Assembly: GCA_913061095.1 (NCBI GenBank)
Contig: CAJXVM010000029.1
Span: forward strand, 1-47,183
Direction: 5' to 3'
DNA length: 47,183 nt
DNA from: an uncultured Ignavibacteria bacterium
GTDB lineage: Bacteria; Bacteroidota; Ignavibacteria; SZUA-365
Made by a program: the position numbers and the translations under genes. The notes under the pieces were generated by a model that searched no databases, was not told the origin of the DNA, and saw only the letters and a program-made list of their open reading frames with translations. The stretch's first letter is position 1. Every line of letters begins with the position of its first letter. Positions 7,743-16,157 of this stretch are shown here, in pieces.

Positions 7743-8686
7743 AAACGGTCTCCCTCGTGCTGGGCACCGGCGGTGCGCGCGGACTGGCGCATATCGGCGT
7801 CATCCGCTGGCTGGAGGAACACGACTACCGCATCCGCCACATCGCCGGGGCGTCGATCGGCGCCGTGATCGGCGGTATTCACGCCGCGGGCAAACTGAAT
7901 GCCTACGAGCAGTGGGTGCGCGCCATCACGCGCATGGACATCCTCACCTACCTCGACGTGGCATGGGGAAAGGGCGGCTTCGTGAAAGGCGACCGCATCA
8001 TGAACGCGCTGATCGATCTCGTCGGCGACATCGCCATCGAAGACCTCCCCATGCGCTTCACCGCCGTCGCAACCGATCTCGAAGAACACAAGGAGGTGTG
8101 GTTCACCAGCGGCCGGCTCTTCGATGCCATCCGCGCGTCGATGTCCGTTCCGCTGCTGTTCACGCCCTTCCGCATCGGCGGCGTGGATTACGTGGACGGC
8201 GGAGTGCTGAATCCCGTTCCCGTCGCCCCCGTCATGGGGGATGACAGCGATCTCATCGTCGCCGTGCACTTCGGCGGCATGACCGGCACAGGACACCCGG
8301 AACGCGTGCCGCAGAAGAAAAGCGCGGGACGCGGAACGACGCAGCCGCCTGCGGACGCGGCGTCGTCGGAAGCCGGCATGCTCCCCGACCCCGCCTCCCT
8401 GCTTCCCACGGCGATCCAGCAGCGCATCCGGCAGTTCATGCAGAAACTGCATACACCGGAGGAGGAAACCAACGGTCGCGACTGGGGCACCTACGAGGTG
8501 GCGATACAGTCGTTCGAAGCCATGCAGAACAGCATCGCCCAGCAGAAGCTCGCCGCGTATCCGCCCGACGTGCTCGTCGAACTCCCCCGCAACGCCTGCC
8601 GCACGCTCGAGTATGATCGCGCCGCGGACATGATCCGCCTGGGATATGAAACCACCGCTGAGGTGATGGATGCATCCACAGCTTGA
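7739..8686 (+). CDS. Patatin-like phospholipase
   Basis: This 315-residue protein starts with GTG inside a GTGA overlap with the MaoC-like gene. It has all three elements of the bacterial patatin family: the oxyanion-hole Gly-rich loop GTGGARG (residues 9-15), the nucleophile Ser39 in GASIG, and the catalytic Asp153 in DGG. Such enzymes hydrolyse acyl esters of phospholipids or related lipids with a Ser-Asp dyad. No signal peptide is seen, so it is probably cytoplasmic or membrane-peripheral, like the RssA/YjjU-type proteins. After the catalytic domain comes a Pro/Ala-rich insertion (~residues 185-225) and a helical C-terminus. Its end overlaps the next gene by 17 bases. Confidence 0.9.
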   Translation: MKTVSLVLGTGGARGLAHIGVIRWLEEHDYRIRHIAGASIGAVIGGIHAAGKLNAYEQWVRAITRMDILTYLDVAWGKGGFVKGDRIMNALIDLVGDIAIEDLPMRFTAVATDLEEHKEVWFTSGRLFDAIRASMSVPLLFTPFRIGGVDYVDGGVLNPVPVAPVMGDDSDLIVAVHFGGMTGTGHPERVPQKKSAGRGTTQPPADAASSEAGMLPDPASLLPTAIQQRIRQFMQKLHTPEEETNGRDWGTYEVAIQSFEAMQNSIAQQKLAAYPPDVLVELPRNACRTLEYDRAADMIRLGYETTAEVMDASTA

Positions 8687-9623
8687 AATCGCGTATTTCA
8701 TTTTCGCTTTCGCCGTGGGACTCCTATCCCTCGGCATCGCGGTGTTTTTCCACATGTCGCGTCCGGGAGCGATGCTGCGTCCTTTCCTGCTGATGTACGG
8801 CGCCTTCACGCTGATGAACATTACGAATTTCATCACTTCCTACATGCGCGCCAACATTTCCGGTTACGAGCAGCCCCTGTACTACATCCTGCTGTACCTG
8901 GAAAACCCCGTGCTTCTGATTTCAATGATATTCCTCCTGCCGCATCTGGTGCATTCGCTCGTCGCACTCGACCATGCCGAGCGACGCAGCCGCCTGTTCG
9001 GACTCATCGCGGTCGCGACCTTCATCATCTACGCGGGCATCATGTTCATCAGTGTGCGGGTGCCTTTCGGCGAGGTCGGCAGTGCGGTCAAGAACGGCAT
9101 CCTCGGGATTGTCATGCTGTATTCATGGATCGTGCTGTTCCGCCATCCACCGAAGACCCGCTCGGTGCGTCCGGAGGCGTTCCGTCGGGGCCTGTGGGCG
9201 TCGCTGCTCGTCATTCCTCTCGTCCTCCATGACATGTTCCTTCTGGAAGCGACCGGCATCAAGTTCTTCCCGCTGGTGTACGCGCTGACCGGCGTGCTGC
9301 TCGTGCGATTCTACTATATCGAATACTTCCGTGACGGCTCCGCGGCGGGTACTGCAGTGCGTCCGCCCTCCGCCGCAGATCCGGTCGCGGATGATCCGTT
9401 TCCCGAAGCGGCGCTCACCTCGCGTGGACTATCATCACGCGAAATCGAGGTCGTGCGCCTCCTCGCCGAGGGCAAAAGCTACCGGCAGATCGGTGAAGAG
9501 CTGTTCATCTCGCTCAATACGGTAAAGGCGCACATCCGCAGCATCTATCCGAAGATGGGCGTCTCCAGCCGCCATGAAATCGTACGAGAACTGCGCGGTC
9601 TGGAACGCTCCCACCCGGATTGA
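8670..9623 (+). CDS. 7TM membrane protein with C-terminal LuxR-type HTH
   Basis: The 317 residues contain about seven hydrophobic helices (near residues 7-29, 37-58, 68-95, 108-128, 140-157, 172-190 and 196-218), followed by a linker and a LuxR/GerE helix-turn-helix at about 250-312. The HTH contains LSSREIEVVRLLAEGKSYRQIGEELFIS and the recognition-helix region NTVKAHIRSIYPKMGV. It is therefore a one-component, membrane-tethered transcription factor whose seven helices presumably sense a signal in or across the membrane. The ligand is unknown. It overlaps the patatin gene, so the two are translationally coupled; a lipid-derived signal is a possible but unproven link. Confidence 0.8.
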   Translation: MHPQLEIAYFIFAFAVGLLSLGIAVFFHMSRPGAMLRPFLLMYGAFTLMNITNFITSYMRANISGYEQPLYYILLYLENPVLLISMIFLLPHLVHSLVALDHAERRSRLFGLIAVATFIIYAGIMFISVRVPFGEVGSAVKNGILGIVMLYSWIVLFRHPPKTRSVRPEAFRRGLWASLLVIPLVLHDMFLLEATGIKFFPLVYALTGVLLVRFYYIEYFRDGSAAGTAVRPPSAADPVADDPFPEAALTSRGLSSREIEVVRLLAEGKSYRQIGEELFISLNTVKAHIRSIYPKMGVSSRHEIVRELRGLERSHPD

Positions 9624-9838
9624 CATCTTTCCTGTCATTCTGACAGAACTACAGTTGCCTTCCCCCTGACACCGCGATCACACTTTGGTGTTATTTCACT
9701 GAAACAGCCTGAATTCGCCCGTTTGTGCAATTGATGACGTGGCTGAACCGGTGTATGTTTGCCCGTGTCCGCAGCGCGAAACGCGCAGTGGACGCGACCG
9801 GATCCGCCAGTTTTCACAACGGAAGGAATACAGATTTC

Positions 9839-10582
9839 ATGCGGTACACATTAATTCTCCTTTTCCTCCTGCTGTTCGGGATCACACTCACGGCGCCAGC
9901 GCAGGCACAGCATGCCTTCGGCATTTCAGGCCGTTTCGCACAGATCCGCGAGGAGCTGAACAATGACATGGTGTTTGACGGGCCAGAGCTGCTGCTGCAG
10001 TACCGGTACAGGTCACAGGGCGACGGGATGCTGACGGAATACCGCGCCTCGCTCGGTGGCGGAACGGTGCTCAATCGCGGCATTCTCGGGATCTCCGCCC
10101 GTATCACGCCACTGGATTATCTGCGCGGCGTGCGTGTGCTGGAGTCCGGCGGCACGGTGCTGTACGCAGGACTGCGGGCGCTGGTGGGGTATCACCTGCA
10201 GATCTATCCCGATCTGCAGATCGGACACGATTTCTGGCTCAGCGAGGCGAGTCTCGCTCCGGCCGCCGAGCTGCAGCTGCGCAGCGGCGTGCGCATCCGC
10301 GGATCGGTGAGTCTTCTCGCCGCAGTTTCACGAACGCCCGCAGGGCGCGATCCGTACTGGTTTTCGCTCAACGCGCTGGACATCCTCTCGGACATGCATT
10401 CCGACATCGCGCTCGCGGGACCCGACAGTTTTCTGCACGCGGCGCTCGAGGCGGAGTATCCGCTGACATCATCGGGAAACTGGATGCTCGGATACGGCCT
10501 GGATTTTCTGACATACAGGGATCAGCCGGGCATCGACATGCTTCATCACGCCGTTTCGATCACTCACGCATTCGGAGAATAA
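9839..10582 (+). CDS. Secreted/outer-membrane protein of unknown function
   Basis: The ATG at 9839 gives 247 residues and a clear signal peptide (YTLILLFLLLFGITLTAPAQAQ); GGAAGGA lies upstream. The mature protein shows alternating hydrophobic residues and frequent aromatic residues at strand ends (LLLQYRYRSQGDGML, GYHLQIYPDLQIGHDFWLS), and it ends in a short Phe-containing strand. This is compatible with a small outer-membrane beta-barrel, as in many Bacteroidota proteins of this size. No family recognised. It ends four bases before the beta-lactamase-fold lipoprotein and is likely in the same transcript. Confidence 0.65.
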   Translation: MRYTLILLFLLLFGITLTAPAQAQHAFGISGRFAQIREELNNDMVFDGPELLLQYRYRSQGDGMLTEYRASLGGGTVLNRGILGISARITPLDYLRGVRVLESGGTVLYAGLRALVGYHLQIYPDLQIGHDFWLSEASLAPAAELQLRSGVRIRGSVSLLAAVSRTPAGRDPYWFSLNALDILSDMHSDIALAGPDSFLHAALEAEYPLTSSGNWMLGYGLDFLTYRDQPGIDMLHHAVSITHAFGE

Positions 10583-10586
10583 CACA

Positions 10587-11672
10587 ATGAAATATCTCAT
10601 CATGACCGCAGTTCTGTGCCTGTTCATCCTGCAGGGATGCATCAACGAGCCGCCGCTGAAGCAGCCGTTCCGGGATTTCGAGCCGGTCGCGCTCCAGGAC
10701 GGCTGGGAGATCGCCACTCCCGCGGAGGCGGGCATCGACAGTGCCGGACTGCGGCAGGTATTCGCTGATTTTCATGCAGATGAGAAGGCCTGGCAGGTGC
10801 GTAGCCTGAGCGTGTTCCGCCACGGAAAGATCGTGGCCGAAAGCTACACAAAGGATGCATCGGATCGTGTAACTCCCCGCGCCATATGGTCTTGCACGAA
10901 GCAGTTCACGGGCGTCCTCGCGGGAATCGCGCTGGAACGCGGACTGATTTCCTCCCTTGACGATCCCATCGGTGTTTACCTCCCCGATGCCGTCGCGCGG
11001 TATCCGGACAAAGACGGGATCACGATCAGGGATCTGCTCACGATGCGCTCGGGTATCGACTATCGCAACTACGGGATCGGCGGCGACGACAGCCAGATCA
11101 TGCAGCAGATCCCGGACAATTATCTCGCATTCGTGCTTGCGAAACCGCTGGTGGTCGAGCCGGGCACGGAATTCGATTACAAGGACGGCGATCCGCAAAT
11201 CCTCTCCTCCGTCATCCAGGCGGCTGCCGGCGAACCGATGGATGCCTGGGCGCAGAAAGTGCTGCTCGCTCCCCTGGGCATCGAGCGCTTCGAGTGGCGG
11301 CGCTACAGGGACGGCGCGACGCTCGGATCATTCGGCATCCTGACAACACCGCGGGAAATGGCAAAGCTTGCACAGCTGACGCTCGACGGCGGCATGGCCG
11401 GCGGCACCGCAGTTGTGAGCGCAGACTGGATCACCGAGATGACCTCTCCCCTCGTCGAAGCGGGCGACAAACATTTCGGATACCAGTGGTGGAGCTACCC
11501 GGAGCACGGGACGTATTTCATGTCGGGAAACGGACGACAGCTCGTGTTTGTCTTCCCCGAGAAGGAGCTGATCGTGGTCATCACCTCGGAGCCAAACCTG
11601 CAGGGGAAATTCAACCTGCCGACGCCGACCGGACGCGAATATGCACAGCGCGTGGAAGCTCTCTGTGACTGA
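10587..11672 (+). CDS. Serine hydrolase lipoprotein, beta-lactamase/DD-peptidase fold
   Basis: This protein (361 residues) starts with a lipoprotein signal peptide whose lipobox ends LQGC (Cys18). The class C beta-lactamase-like fold is shown by the nucleophile motif S102-C-T-K105 (SxxK), the Y198-K-D200 element (YxN-like) and the late HFGYQWWSY region near the third motif. Family members include esterases, DD-carboxypeptidases and D-aminopeptidases, and only a minority degrade antibiotics, so resistance should not be assumed. The protein is expected to be anchored in the periplasm or outer membrane. GGAGAATAACACA before the ATG provides the ribosome-binding site. Confidence 0.85.
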   Translation: MKYLIMTAVLCLFILQGCINEPPLKQPFRDFEPVALQDGWEIATPAEAGIDSAGLRQVFADFHADEKAWQVRSLSVFRHGKIVAESYTKDASDRVTPRAIWSCTKQFTGVLAGIALERGLISSLDDPIGVYLPDAVARYPDKDGITIRDLLTMRSGIDYRNYGIGGDDSQIMQQIPDNYLAFVLAKPLVVEPGTEFDYKDGDPQILSSVIQAAAGEPMDAWAQKVLLAPLGIERFEWRRYRDGATLGSFGILTTPREMAKLAQLTLDGGMAGGTAVVSADWITEMTSPLVEAGDKHFGYQWWSYPEHGTYFMSGNGRQLVFVFPEKELIVVITSEPNLQGKFNLPTPTGREYAQRVEALCD

Positions 11673-11741
11673 CGGTCAGGCTGAGCAGGTCGGATCGAGA
11701 CCGGATTTGCGCCGGCGAAGCGCGTCCGCTATGTTGAACGC

Positions 11742-12164
11742 ATGCTTCGCGTAACGCGAAATATTCAGATCCCCGAACAGGAACTCGATGAGCGTTTCGT
11801 GCGGGCGTCGGGTCCGGGCGGACAGAACGTGAACAAGGTGTCCACGGCGGTGCAGCTGCGCTTCGACGCGAAGCAGTCGCCGTTTCTGCCGGAGGATGTG
11901 CGCGAGCGGCTTCTCACGCTTGCGAAGTCGCGGCTGGTGGATGACGGGGTGATCCTGATCGAGGCGAAACGCTACCGCACACAGGAGCGCAACCGGCGCG
12001 ATGCACGGGAGCGGCTGCTCAAGCTGATCCGGCGCGCGGTAACGGCGCCGAAGAAGCGCAAACGGACGCGTCCATCGCAGGCATCCAATCTCAAGCGTCT
12101 CGAGGACAAACGCCGGCGGTCCGAGAAAAAGCAGACCCGCGGGCGGCTCGGCTGGGGGCGGTAA
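11742..12164 (+). CDS. arfB: Alternative ribosome-rescue factor ArfB (peptidyl-tRNA hydrolase)
   Basis: The 140-residue protein is of normal length for ArfB/YaeJ. It has the release-factor-like catalytic loop with GGQ at residues 26-28 (ASGPGGQNVNKVSTAV), which hydrolyses peptidyl-tRNA in the ribosomal P site. The C-terminus is very basic (APKKRKRTRP...EDKRRRSEKKQTRG), as needed for inserting into the empty mRNA channel of a stalled ribosome. It lacks codon-recognition domains, so it acts without a stop codon. The gene stands alone, convergent with purK, with about 80 bases between them and no clear terminator. Confidence 0.93.
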   Translation: MLRVTRNIQIPEQELDERFVRASGPGGQNVNKVSTAVQLRFDAKQSPFLPEDVRERLLTLAKSRLVDDGVILIEAKRYRTQERNRRDARERLLKLIRRAVTAPKKRKRTRPSQASNLKRLEDKRRRSEKKQTRGRLGWGR

Positions 12165-12244
12165 GGGAAAGTGAATTCTGTGGCCATGACGCATAGGGAA
12201 TTCGACGTCGTGGGAACGCAGCGATCACACCCGCAGGTAATTGG

Positions 12245-13348
12245 TCATCCCAGTTTCGGCATTCCGCAACGGCGGCGGATTTCATCGGCGGTGTTCAGTG
12301 CCGTTTCGGCATCCGGCGCAATGCTCGTGATATGCCCGAGCTTCCGTCCTGGAAGCGGCGTCTTCCCGTAGAGATGCACGCGGGCGCGGGGGATGGCGAG
12401 CGCCGAGCGGACGTCGGGGATCGTACCGATGATATTGTCCATGACGGAATACGACCGCGGCGCGGTGTCGCCGAGCGGCAGGTTGGCGATGGCGCGCAGA
12501 TGGTTTTCGAACTGGCTGGTCAGCGCGCCATCGATGCTCCAGTGCCCTGAGTTGTGCACACGCGGCGCCATTTCGTTCGCGATGAGGCTTCCGTCCGCGG
12601 CAAAGAATTCAATGGCGAGCACGCCGACGTAATCGAGCTCCCACATCGCCCGGTGGATGGACTCTCGGGCGGATGCGCCGAGTGCGTCGTTGGCATGCGG
12701 CGACGGACAGATGGTGCGGTTGAGAATCCCGTGCCGGTGCATATTCTCAGCCAGCGGATACGAGACAAATGCGCCCGACGGGCTGCGCGCGGCGATGACG
12801 GAAAATTCCCGATCGAAGGAGATGAATTCCTCGAGGATCAGGGGATTGCCGCCCAGCTGTTTCCACGCGGCAGTGATATCCTCCTCGCCGGAGAGCAGCG
12901 CCTGTCCCTTGCCGTCATATCCGAAACGCCGGGTTTTCAACACGGCGGGATATCCCAGTTCCTTCACTGCGCGGCGAAGATCCTCCTCCGAATCCACCGC
13001 GCGGAAATCCGCGGTGGGGATGTCGATGGAGCGGAAGAAACGCTTCTCCTCCAGGCGGTCCTGCGCCACCTCGAGCGCGCGCGATCCCGGCCGCACCGGC
13101 TTGCGCTCCTCGAGAAGCCGCACGGCTTCGACCGGGACGTTTTCGAACTCGAAGGTCACGACGTCCACACCGGACGCGAAACGCAGGAGGTCGTCCTCGT
13201 TGCTGAAATCGGAGTGATGGAAATCAGACAGATGCGACGTGACCGCCTCCGGCGAGGTGTCCATGGCGCGGAAATTCATGCCGAGCGGATAGCCGGCGAG
13301 GGCGAGCATGCGTCCGAGCTGACCGCCGCCGAGGATGCCGATGGTCAT
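12245..13348 (-). CDS. purK: 5-(carboxyamino)imidazole ribonucleotide synthase
   Basis: This 367-residue ATP-grasp enzyme carries out the ATP- and bicarbonate-dependent carboxylation of aminoimidazole ribonucleotide in purine synthesis. It starts with the diagnostic [15 protein letters not shown]. It also has TFEFENVP, a Lys-containing ATP-binding strand ([16 protein letters not shown]), [15 protein letters not shown] and the late [18 protein letters not shown], all typical of PurK. Its ATG overlaps the purE stop (ATGA), so the two are coupled. PurK makes N5-CAIR, which PurE rearranges to CAIR. Presence of both favours the bacterial two-step route. Confidence 0.95.
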   Translation of the reverse strand: MTIGILGGGQLGRMLALAGYPLGMNFRAMDTSPEAVTSHLSDFHHSDFSNEDDLLRFASGVDVVTFEFENVPVEAVRLLEERKPVRPGSRALEVAQDRLEEKRFFRSIDIPTADFRAVDSEEDLRRAVKELGYPAVLKTRRFGYDGKGQALLSGEEDITAAWKQLGGNPLILEEFISFDREFSVIAARSPSGAFVSYPLAENMHRHGILNRTICPSPHANDALGASARESIHRAMWELDYVGVLAIEFFAADGSLIANEMAPRVHNSGHWSIDGALTSQFENHLRAIANLPLGDTAPRSYSVMDNIIGTIPDVRSALAIPRARVHLYGKTPLPGRKLGHITSIAPDAETALNTADEIRRRCGMPKLG

Positions 13349-13881
13349 GCATCCTCCCGCGGGTCGGGATGCGCCAGGACCTGCTCTTCCCGTTCCGCTC
13401 TGAAGGACTCCACCGCCTCGCGGTATTTCCGGTCACGTACGCCGAGGATGGATGCCGCCAGGAGTGCGGCGTTGGTGGCCCCGGCGCTGCCGATCGCCAG
13501 CGTCCCGACCGGGATGCCCGAGGGCATCTGCACGATGGACAGCAGGGAGTCCATTCCCTTCAGCGCGCGGGATTCAACCGGAACACCGAGCACGGGCAGC
13601 GGAGTTTTGGCCGCGGCCATGCCCGGGAGATGTGCCGCGCCGCCCGCGCCGGCGATGAGGACTTCCAGCCCTCTCTCTGCCGCGGTCGACGCGTACTCGA
13701 AGAGCAGATCGGGTGTGCGATGCGCGGAAACGATGCGCACTTCATACGGCACGGCGAGGCGGTCGAGCATGTCCGCTGCGGCGCGCATGGTGTCCCAGTC
13801 CGACTGGGACCCCATGATGATGCCGACAAGCGGCTGCGTGGTATTGCCGGTTGATGCTGTGCTGGCGCCGGACATCGTCAT
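13345..13881 (-). CDS. purE: N5-carboxyaminoimidazole ribonucleotide mutase
   Basis: The product has 178 residues, slightly longer than usual because of a short Ser/Thr-rich N-terminal extension; an alternative ATG two codons further would shorten it little. The phosphate- and substrate-binding motifs are clear: [13 protein letters not shown], the catalytic-His segment IVSAHRTPD, and [12 protein letters not shown] with the conserved GGAAHLPG loop. It converts N5-CAIR to CAIR as an octamer. It sits between icd and purK with 4-base overlaps at both ends. Coupling purine genes with isocitrate dehydrogenase is unusual and may only reflect genome compaction. Confidence 0.95.
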   Translation of the reverse strand: MTMSGASTASTGNTTQPLVGIIMGSQSDWDTMRAAADMLDRLAVPYEVRIVSAHRTPDLLFEYASTAAERGLEVLIAGAGGAAHLPGMAAAKTPLPVLGVPVESRALKGMDSLLSIVQMPSGIPVGTLAIGSAGATNAALLAASILGVRDRKYREAVESFRAEREEQVLAHPDPREDA

Positions 13882-15320
13882 TCCCCCTGCCCGAGTGAAT
13901 ATCCCGCGACGCCGTCGAAGGTGTAGAGGTGCTCGGTCTTGATGACATCGAGTCCGGCACCGTCAATTCGCAGCAGCAGTTCGAACACCGCAGCCGGTGC
14001 AACGCTGTCACCGGTGGCCACGAAGCGGCAGCGCCAGTGATCGGTACAGAACGTCTCGGGCAATCCTTCCGGATACACCTTCACGCCGCGGTTGGTGATC
14101 ATTTTCAGTCTCAGGTGTTCACCGCCGAGCTCGACGAGCTTTGCGCCGAGCACGTCGGGATCGCGTCCGTCTTCATTCCAGTCCAGGAACACATCGACGC
14201 CGGTAAGCTGCTTCTCCGGGCGTGGCTGCTCGGTGATATCGAAGTGAATGCCGCCTTTATTGTAATGCACCGCTTCGAGCTTCTTCGGCTCGCGGCCGAG
14301 GCGTTCGATCACGGCGTCTGTGAAGGACTTCGTCCCGACCTCCGTGCGGCTGAGACCCTCACGATAGATGTCCGGCGTATGCAGTCCGTCCTCGATCGCG
14401 CACAGCCATGCATTCTTGATGCTCTGCGCGGCTTCCGGCTCTCCGAGATGCACGAGCATCTGCGAGGCGGCGAGGATGAGTCCGGAGGGATTTGCGACGT
14501 CCTTTCCGGCGATGTCGGGAGCGGACCCGTGTACGGCCTCGAACATCGCCATTTCGGTGCCTACGTTTGCCGAACCGGCGAGTCCGACCGAGCCGGCGAT
14601 CTGTGCCGCGATATCGGAGAGAATGTCACCGTAGAGGTTCAGCGTCACAATCACATCGAAGCGCTCGGGCTGCGCGGCAAGCCGGGCCGCACCGATGTCG
14701 ATGATCATGTGCTCGGCCTGGATGTCGGGATACTCCTCGGCTACCTCCTGGAATATCTTATGGAAGAGACCGTCGGTATGCTTCATGATGTTGTCTTTCG
14801 TCATGCAGGTGACGGTGTCCCTTCCGTAGGAACGGGCGTATTCGAAGGCGTAGCGGATGATGCGCTCGGTTCCCGGACGCGTGATCAGCTTCAGCACCTG
14901 CGTGACTTCCGGCGTCTGCTGATGCTCGATGCCCGCGTACAGATCCTCCTCGTTTTCCCGGATGATGACGAGATTCATGCCGGGATGCGGTGAGGAAACA
15001 AACGGTGCATAGGACTTTGACTGCCGCACGTTCGCGTACAGGTTCAGTGTTTTCCGAATCGTGACGTTCAGGCTCTTGTACCCTCCCCCCTGCGGGGTCG
15101 TAATCGGGGCCTTGAGGAGAATCCTGTTGCGCCGGATGACATCCCACGCCTCGCTCGGTATACCGGAAAGGACGCCACTCAGATAAGCGGATTCTCCGAT
15201 TTCGATGAAATCGAAATCCAGCGGGGCGTTGGCCGCCTCGAGAATTCGCAGAGTGGAATCCATGATTTCCGGTCCGATCCCGTCTCCGCGGGCGATGGTG
15301 ATGCGGTGCCTCTGTGACAT
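13878..15320 (-). CDS. icd: Isocitrate dehydrogenase (Thermus/Rickettsia-like, with C-terminal extension)
   Basis: This enzyme of 480 residues oxidatively decarboxylates isocitrate to 2-oxoglutarate. The beta-decarboxylating dehydrogenase core has the substrate residues in S83-x-N-x-x-x-R89 ([19 protein letters not shown]), R99, R121 and Y128, Lys175, and metal-binding Asp232/Asp236. Residues ~340-480 form the extra C-terminal domain found in the Thermus/Rickettsia subgroup. In the adenosine-binding loop [11 protein letters not shown], Asp269-Ile270 occupy the positions that are Lys-Tyr in NADP enzymes of E. coli type; Asp at this site is known to select NAD+. NAD+ use is therefore predicted. 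GAGGAG precedes the ATG, and the gene heads the icd-purE-purK run. Confidence 0.93.
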   Translation of the reverse strand: MSQRHRITIARGDGIGPEIMDSTLRILEAANAPLDFDFIEIGESAYLSGVLSGIPSEAWDVIRRNRILLKAPITTPQGGGYKSLNVTIRKTLNLYANVRQSKSYAPFVSSPHPGMNLVIIRENEEDLYAGIEHQQTPEVTQVLKLITRPGTERIIRYAFEYARSYGRDTVTCMTKDNIMKHTDGLFHKIFQEVAEEYPDIQAEHMIIDIGAARLAAQPERFDVIVTLNLYGDILSDIAAQIAGSVGLAGSANVGTEMAMFEAVHGSAPDIAGKDVANPSGLILAASQMLVHLGEPEAAQSIKNAWLCAIEDGLHTPDIYREGLSRTEVGTKSFTDAVIERLGREPKKLEAVHYNKGGIHFDITEQPRPEKQLTGVDVFLDWNEDGRDPDVLGAKLVELGGEHLRLKMITNRGVKVYPEGLPETFCTDHWRCRFVATGDSVAPAAVFELLLRIDGAGLDVIKTEHLYTFDGVAGYSLGQGE

Positions 15321-15329
15321 GCTGCTCCT

Positions 15330-15449
15330 CTATGACATGATGAATAGTTCTCTACAACTACAAAAAAACGCAGCAGACGGGGTACGAAGTTCCGTCCCGC
15401 GGCGGCATTCAGCGCAGGCGTACTGCTTCATGCGCGGCAGATGCATCAT
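15330..15449 (-). CDS. Possible short ORF upstream of icd
   Basis: A 39-codon frame begins with two ATGs (15449 and 15446) after GGGAG and ends with TAG nine bases before the icd start. The peptide would contain CAEC and, later, CSC, a spacing that could bind a metal, but it may be chance. A run of seven T (minus strand) lies within it. It could be a leader peptide or a non-coding leader. Confidence 0.2.
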   Translation of the reverse strand: MMHLPRMKQYACAECRRGTELRTPSAAFFCSCRELFIMS

Positions 15450-15487
15450 CGTCTCCCTTGAACGGAATAAATACGGAAAGTGGGAAA

Positions 15488-16021
15488 TCAGACCAGCAGA
15501 GCCCCCTCGAGCCGCAGCAGTTTCTTCTTACGATCGATTCCGCCGGCATATCCGACGAGCGAACCATCCTCCCCTATGACACGGTGGCAGGGGATGATGA
15601 TGGAGATGGGATTACGTCCGACCGCCTGTCCCACGGCACGGGTGGCGTCGGGGTTGCCGATGCTCTCTCCCACCGAACTGTAGGTCGTGGTAAGACCGTA
15701 CGGGATCGCGCGCAGGGCTGTCCAGACCTGGAGCTGGAATTCCGTTCCGAAGAGATGCGTCTTCACGCGGAATTTCTTCAGCCTGCCGCCAAAATATTTT
15801 TCCAGCTGTCCGTGAATGGAAGCATGCTCACCCTTCTCCGTTTTCACCTCGAAGTGCGGGAGATACCTGCCGAGATAGGCATACAGGTCTTCGCGGTACC
15901 CTTTTCGCTCGAATCCCAGATAGCATACCGCACCGTCGCAGCTGGCGATGTGCAGGTTGCCGAGCGGCGATGGTACATGAGAGAGAATGACGGCGGCGGG
16001 TTTGCGGGCGGAAGCTGCCAT
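15488..16021 (-). CDS. ogt: Methylated-DNA-[protein]-cysteine S-methyltransferase
   Basis: This 177-residue DNA repair protein transfers alkyl groups from O6-alkylguanine (and O4-alkylthymine) to its own cysteine. The active-site motif is IIIPCHRVIG with Cys145. The preceding helix-turn-helix segment FQLQVWTALRAIPYGLTTTYSSVGESIGNPDATRAV contains the Arg finger, and the conserved Asn/Gly turn is present (AVGRNPI). It lacks the Ada sensor domain, so it is an Ogt-type stand-alone enzyme. The ATG at 16021 is chosen because upstream sequence is antisense to the protease gene and carries no conserved domain. A strong terminator separates it from the upstream protease, so it needs its own promoter. 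Confidence 0.93.
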   Translation of the reverse strand: MAASARKPAAVILSHVPSPLGNLHIASCDGAVCYLGFERKGYREDLYAYLGRYLPHFEVKTEKGEHASIHGQLEKYFGGRLKKFRVKTHLFGTEFQLQVWTALRAIPYGLTTTYSSVGESIGNPDATRAVGQAVGRNPISIIIPCHRVIGEDGSLVGYAGGIDRKKKLLRLEGALLV

Positions 16022-16075
16022 GGCCCATCTCGCATGTTCGTGGTCAGGATGTGGAGGAAATGTACGACCTCGCAC

Positions 16076-16114
16076 ATAAAGAAGAAAGCGCCCTCCGATT
16101 CGAAGGACGCTTTC
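16076..16114 (-). terminator. Rho-independent terminator of the M16 protease gene
   Basis: On the minus strand GAAAGCG...CGCTTTC forms a ~14-bp stem (two G·T pairs, loop AAT; 16084-16114), followed by TTCTTT. It lies 44 bases after the protease stop. Confidence 0.85.
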
Positions 16115-16157
16115 GTTACAGTTGCTGCCGCCTTTGATTACGGCGTCAGGGAGGCTG

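Noticed and set aside
9624-9720. Hairpin CTGTCA-TTC-TGACAG after the LuxR-type gene as terminator
   Set aside because: The stem is only six bases and no T-tract follows; a second possible stem (ACACC/GGTGT) is also weak.
10587-11672. Antibiotic-resistance beta-lactamase
   Set aside because: Only the fold and SxxK/YxN-like residues are seen; most lipoprotein members of this family are peptidases or esterases.
12554-13942. 462-codon plus-strand frame
   Set aside because: It is antisense to purK and purE, both unmistakable; the protein is low-complexity and Arg/Ser/Ala-rich.
13929-14993. 354-codon plus-strand frame
   Set aside because: It is antisense to isocitrate dehydrogenase, with His/Glu-rich shadow composition and no motif.
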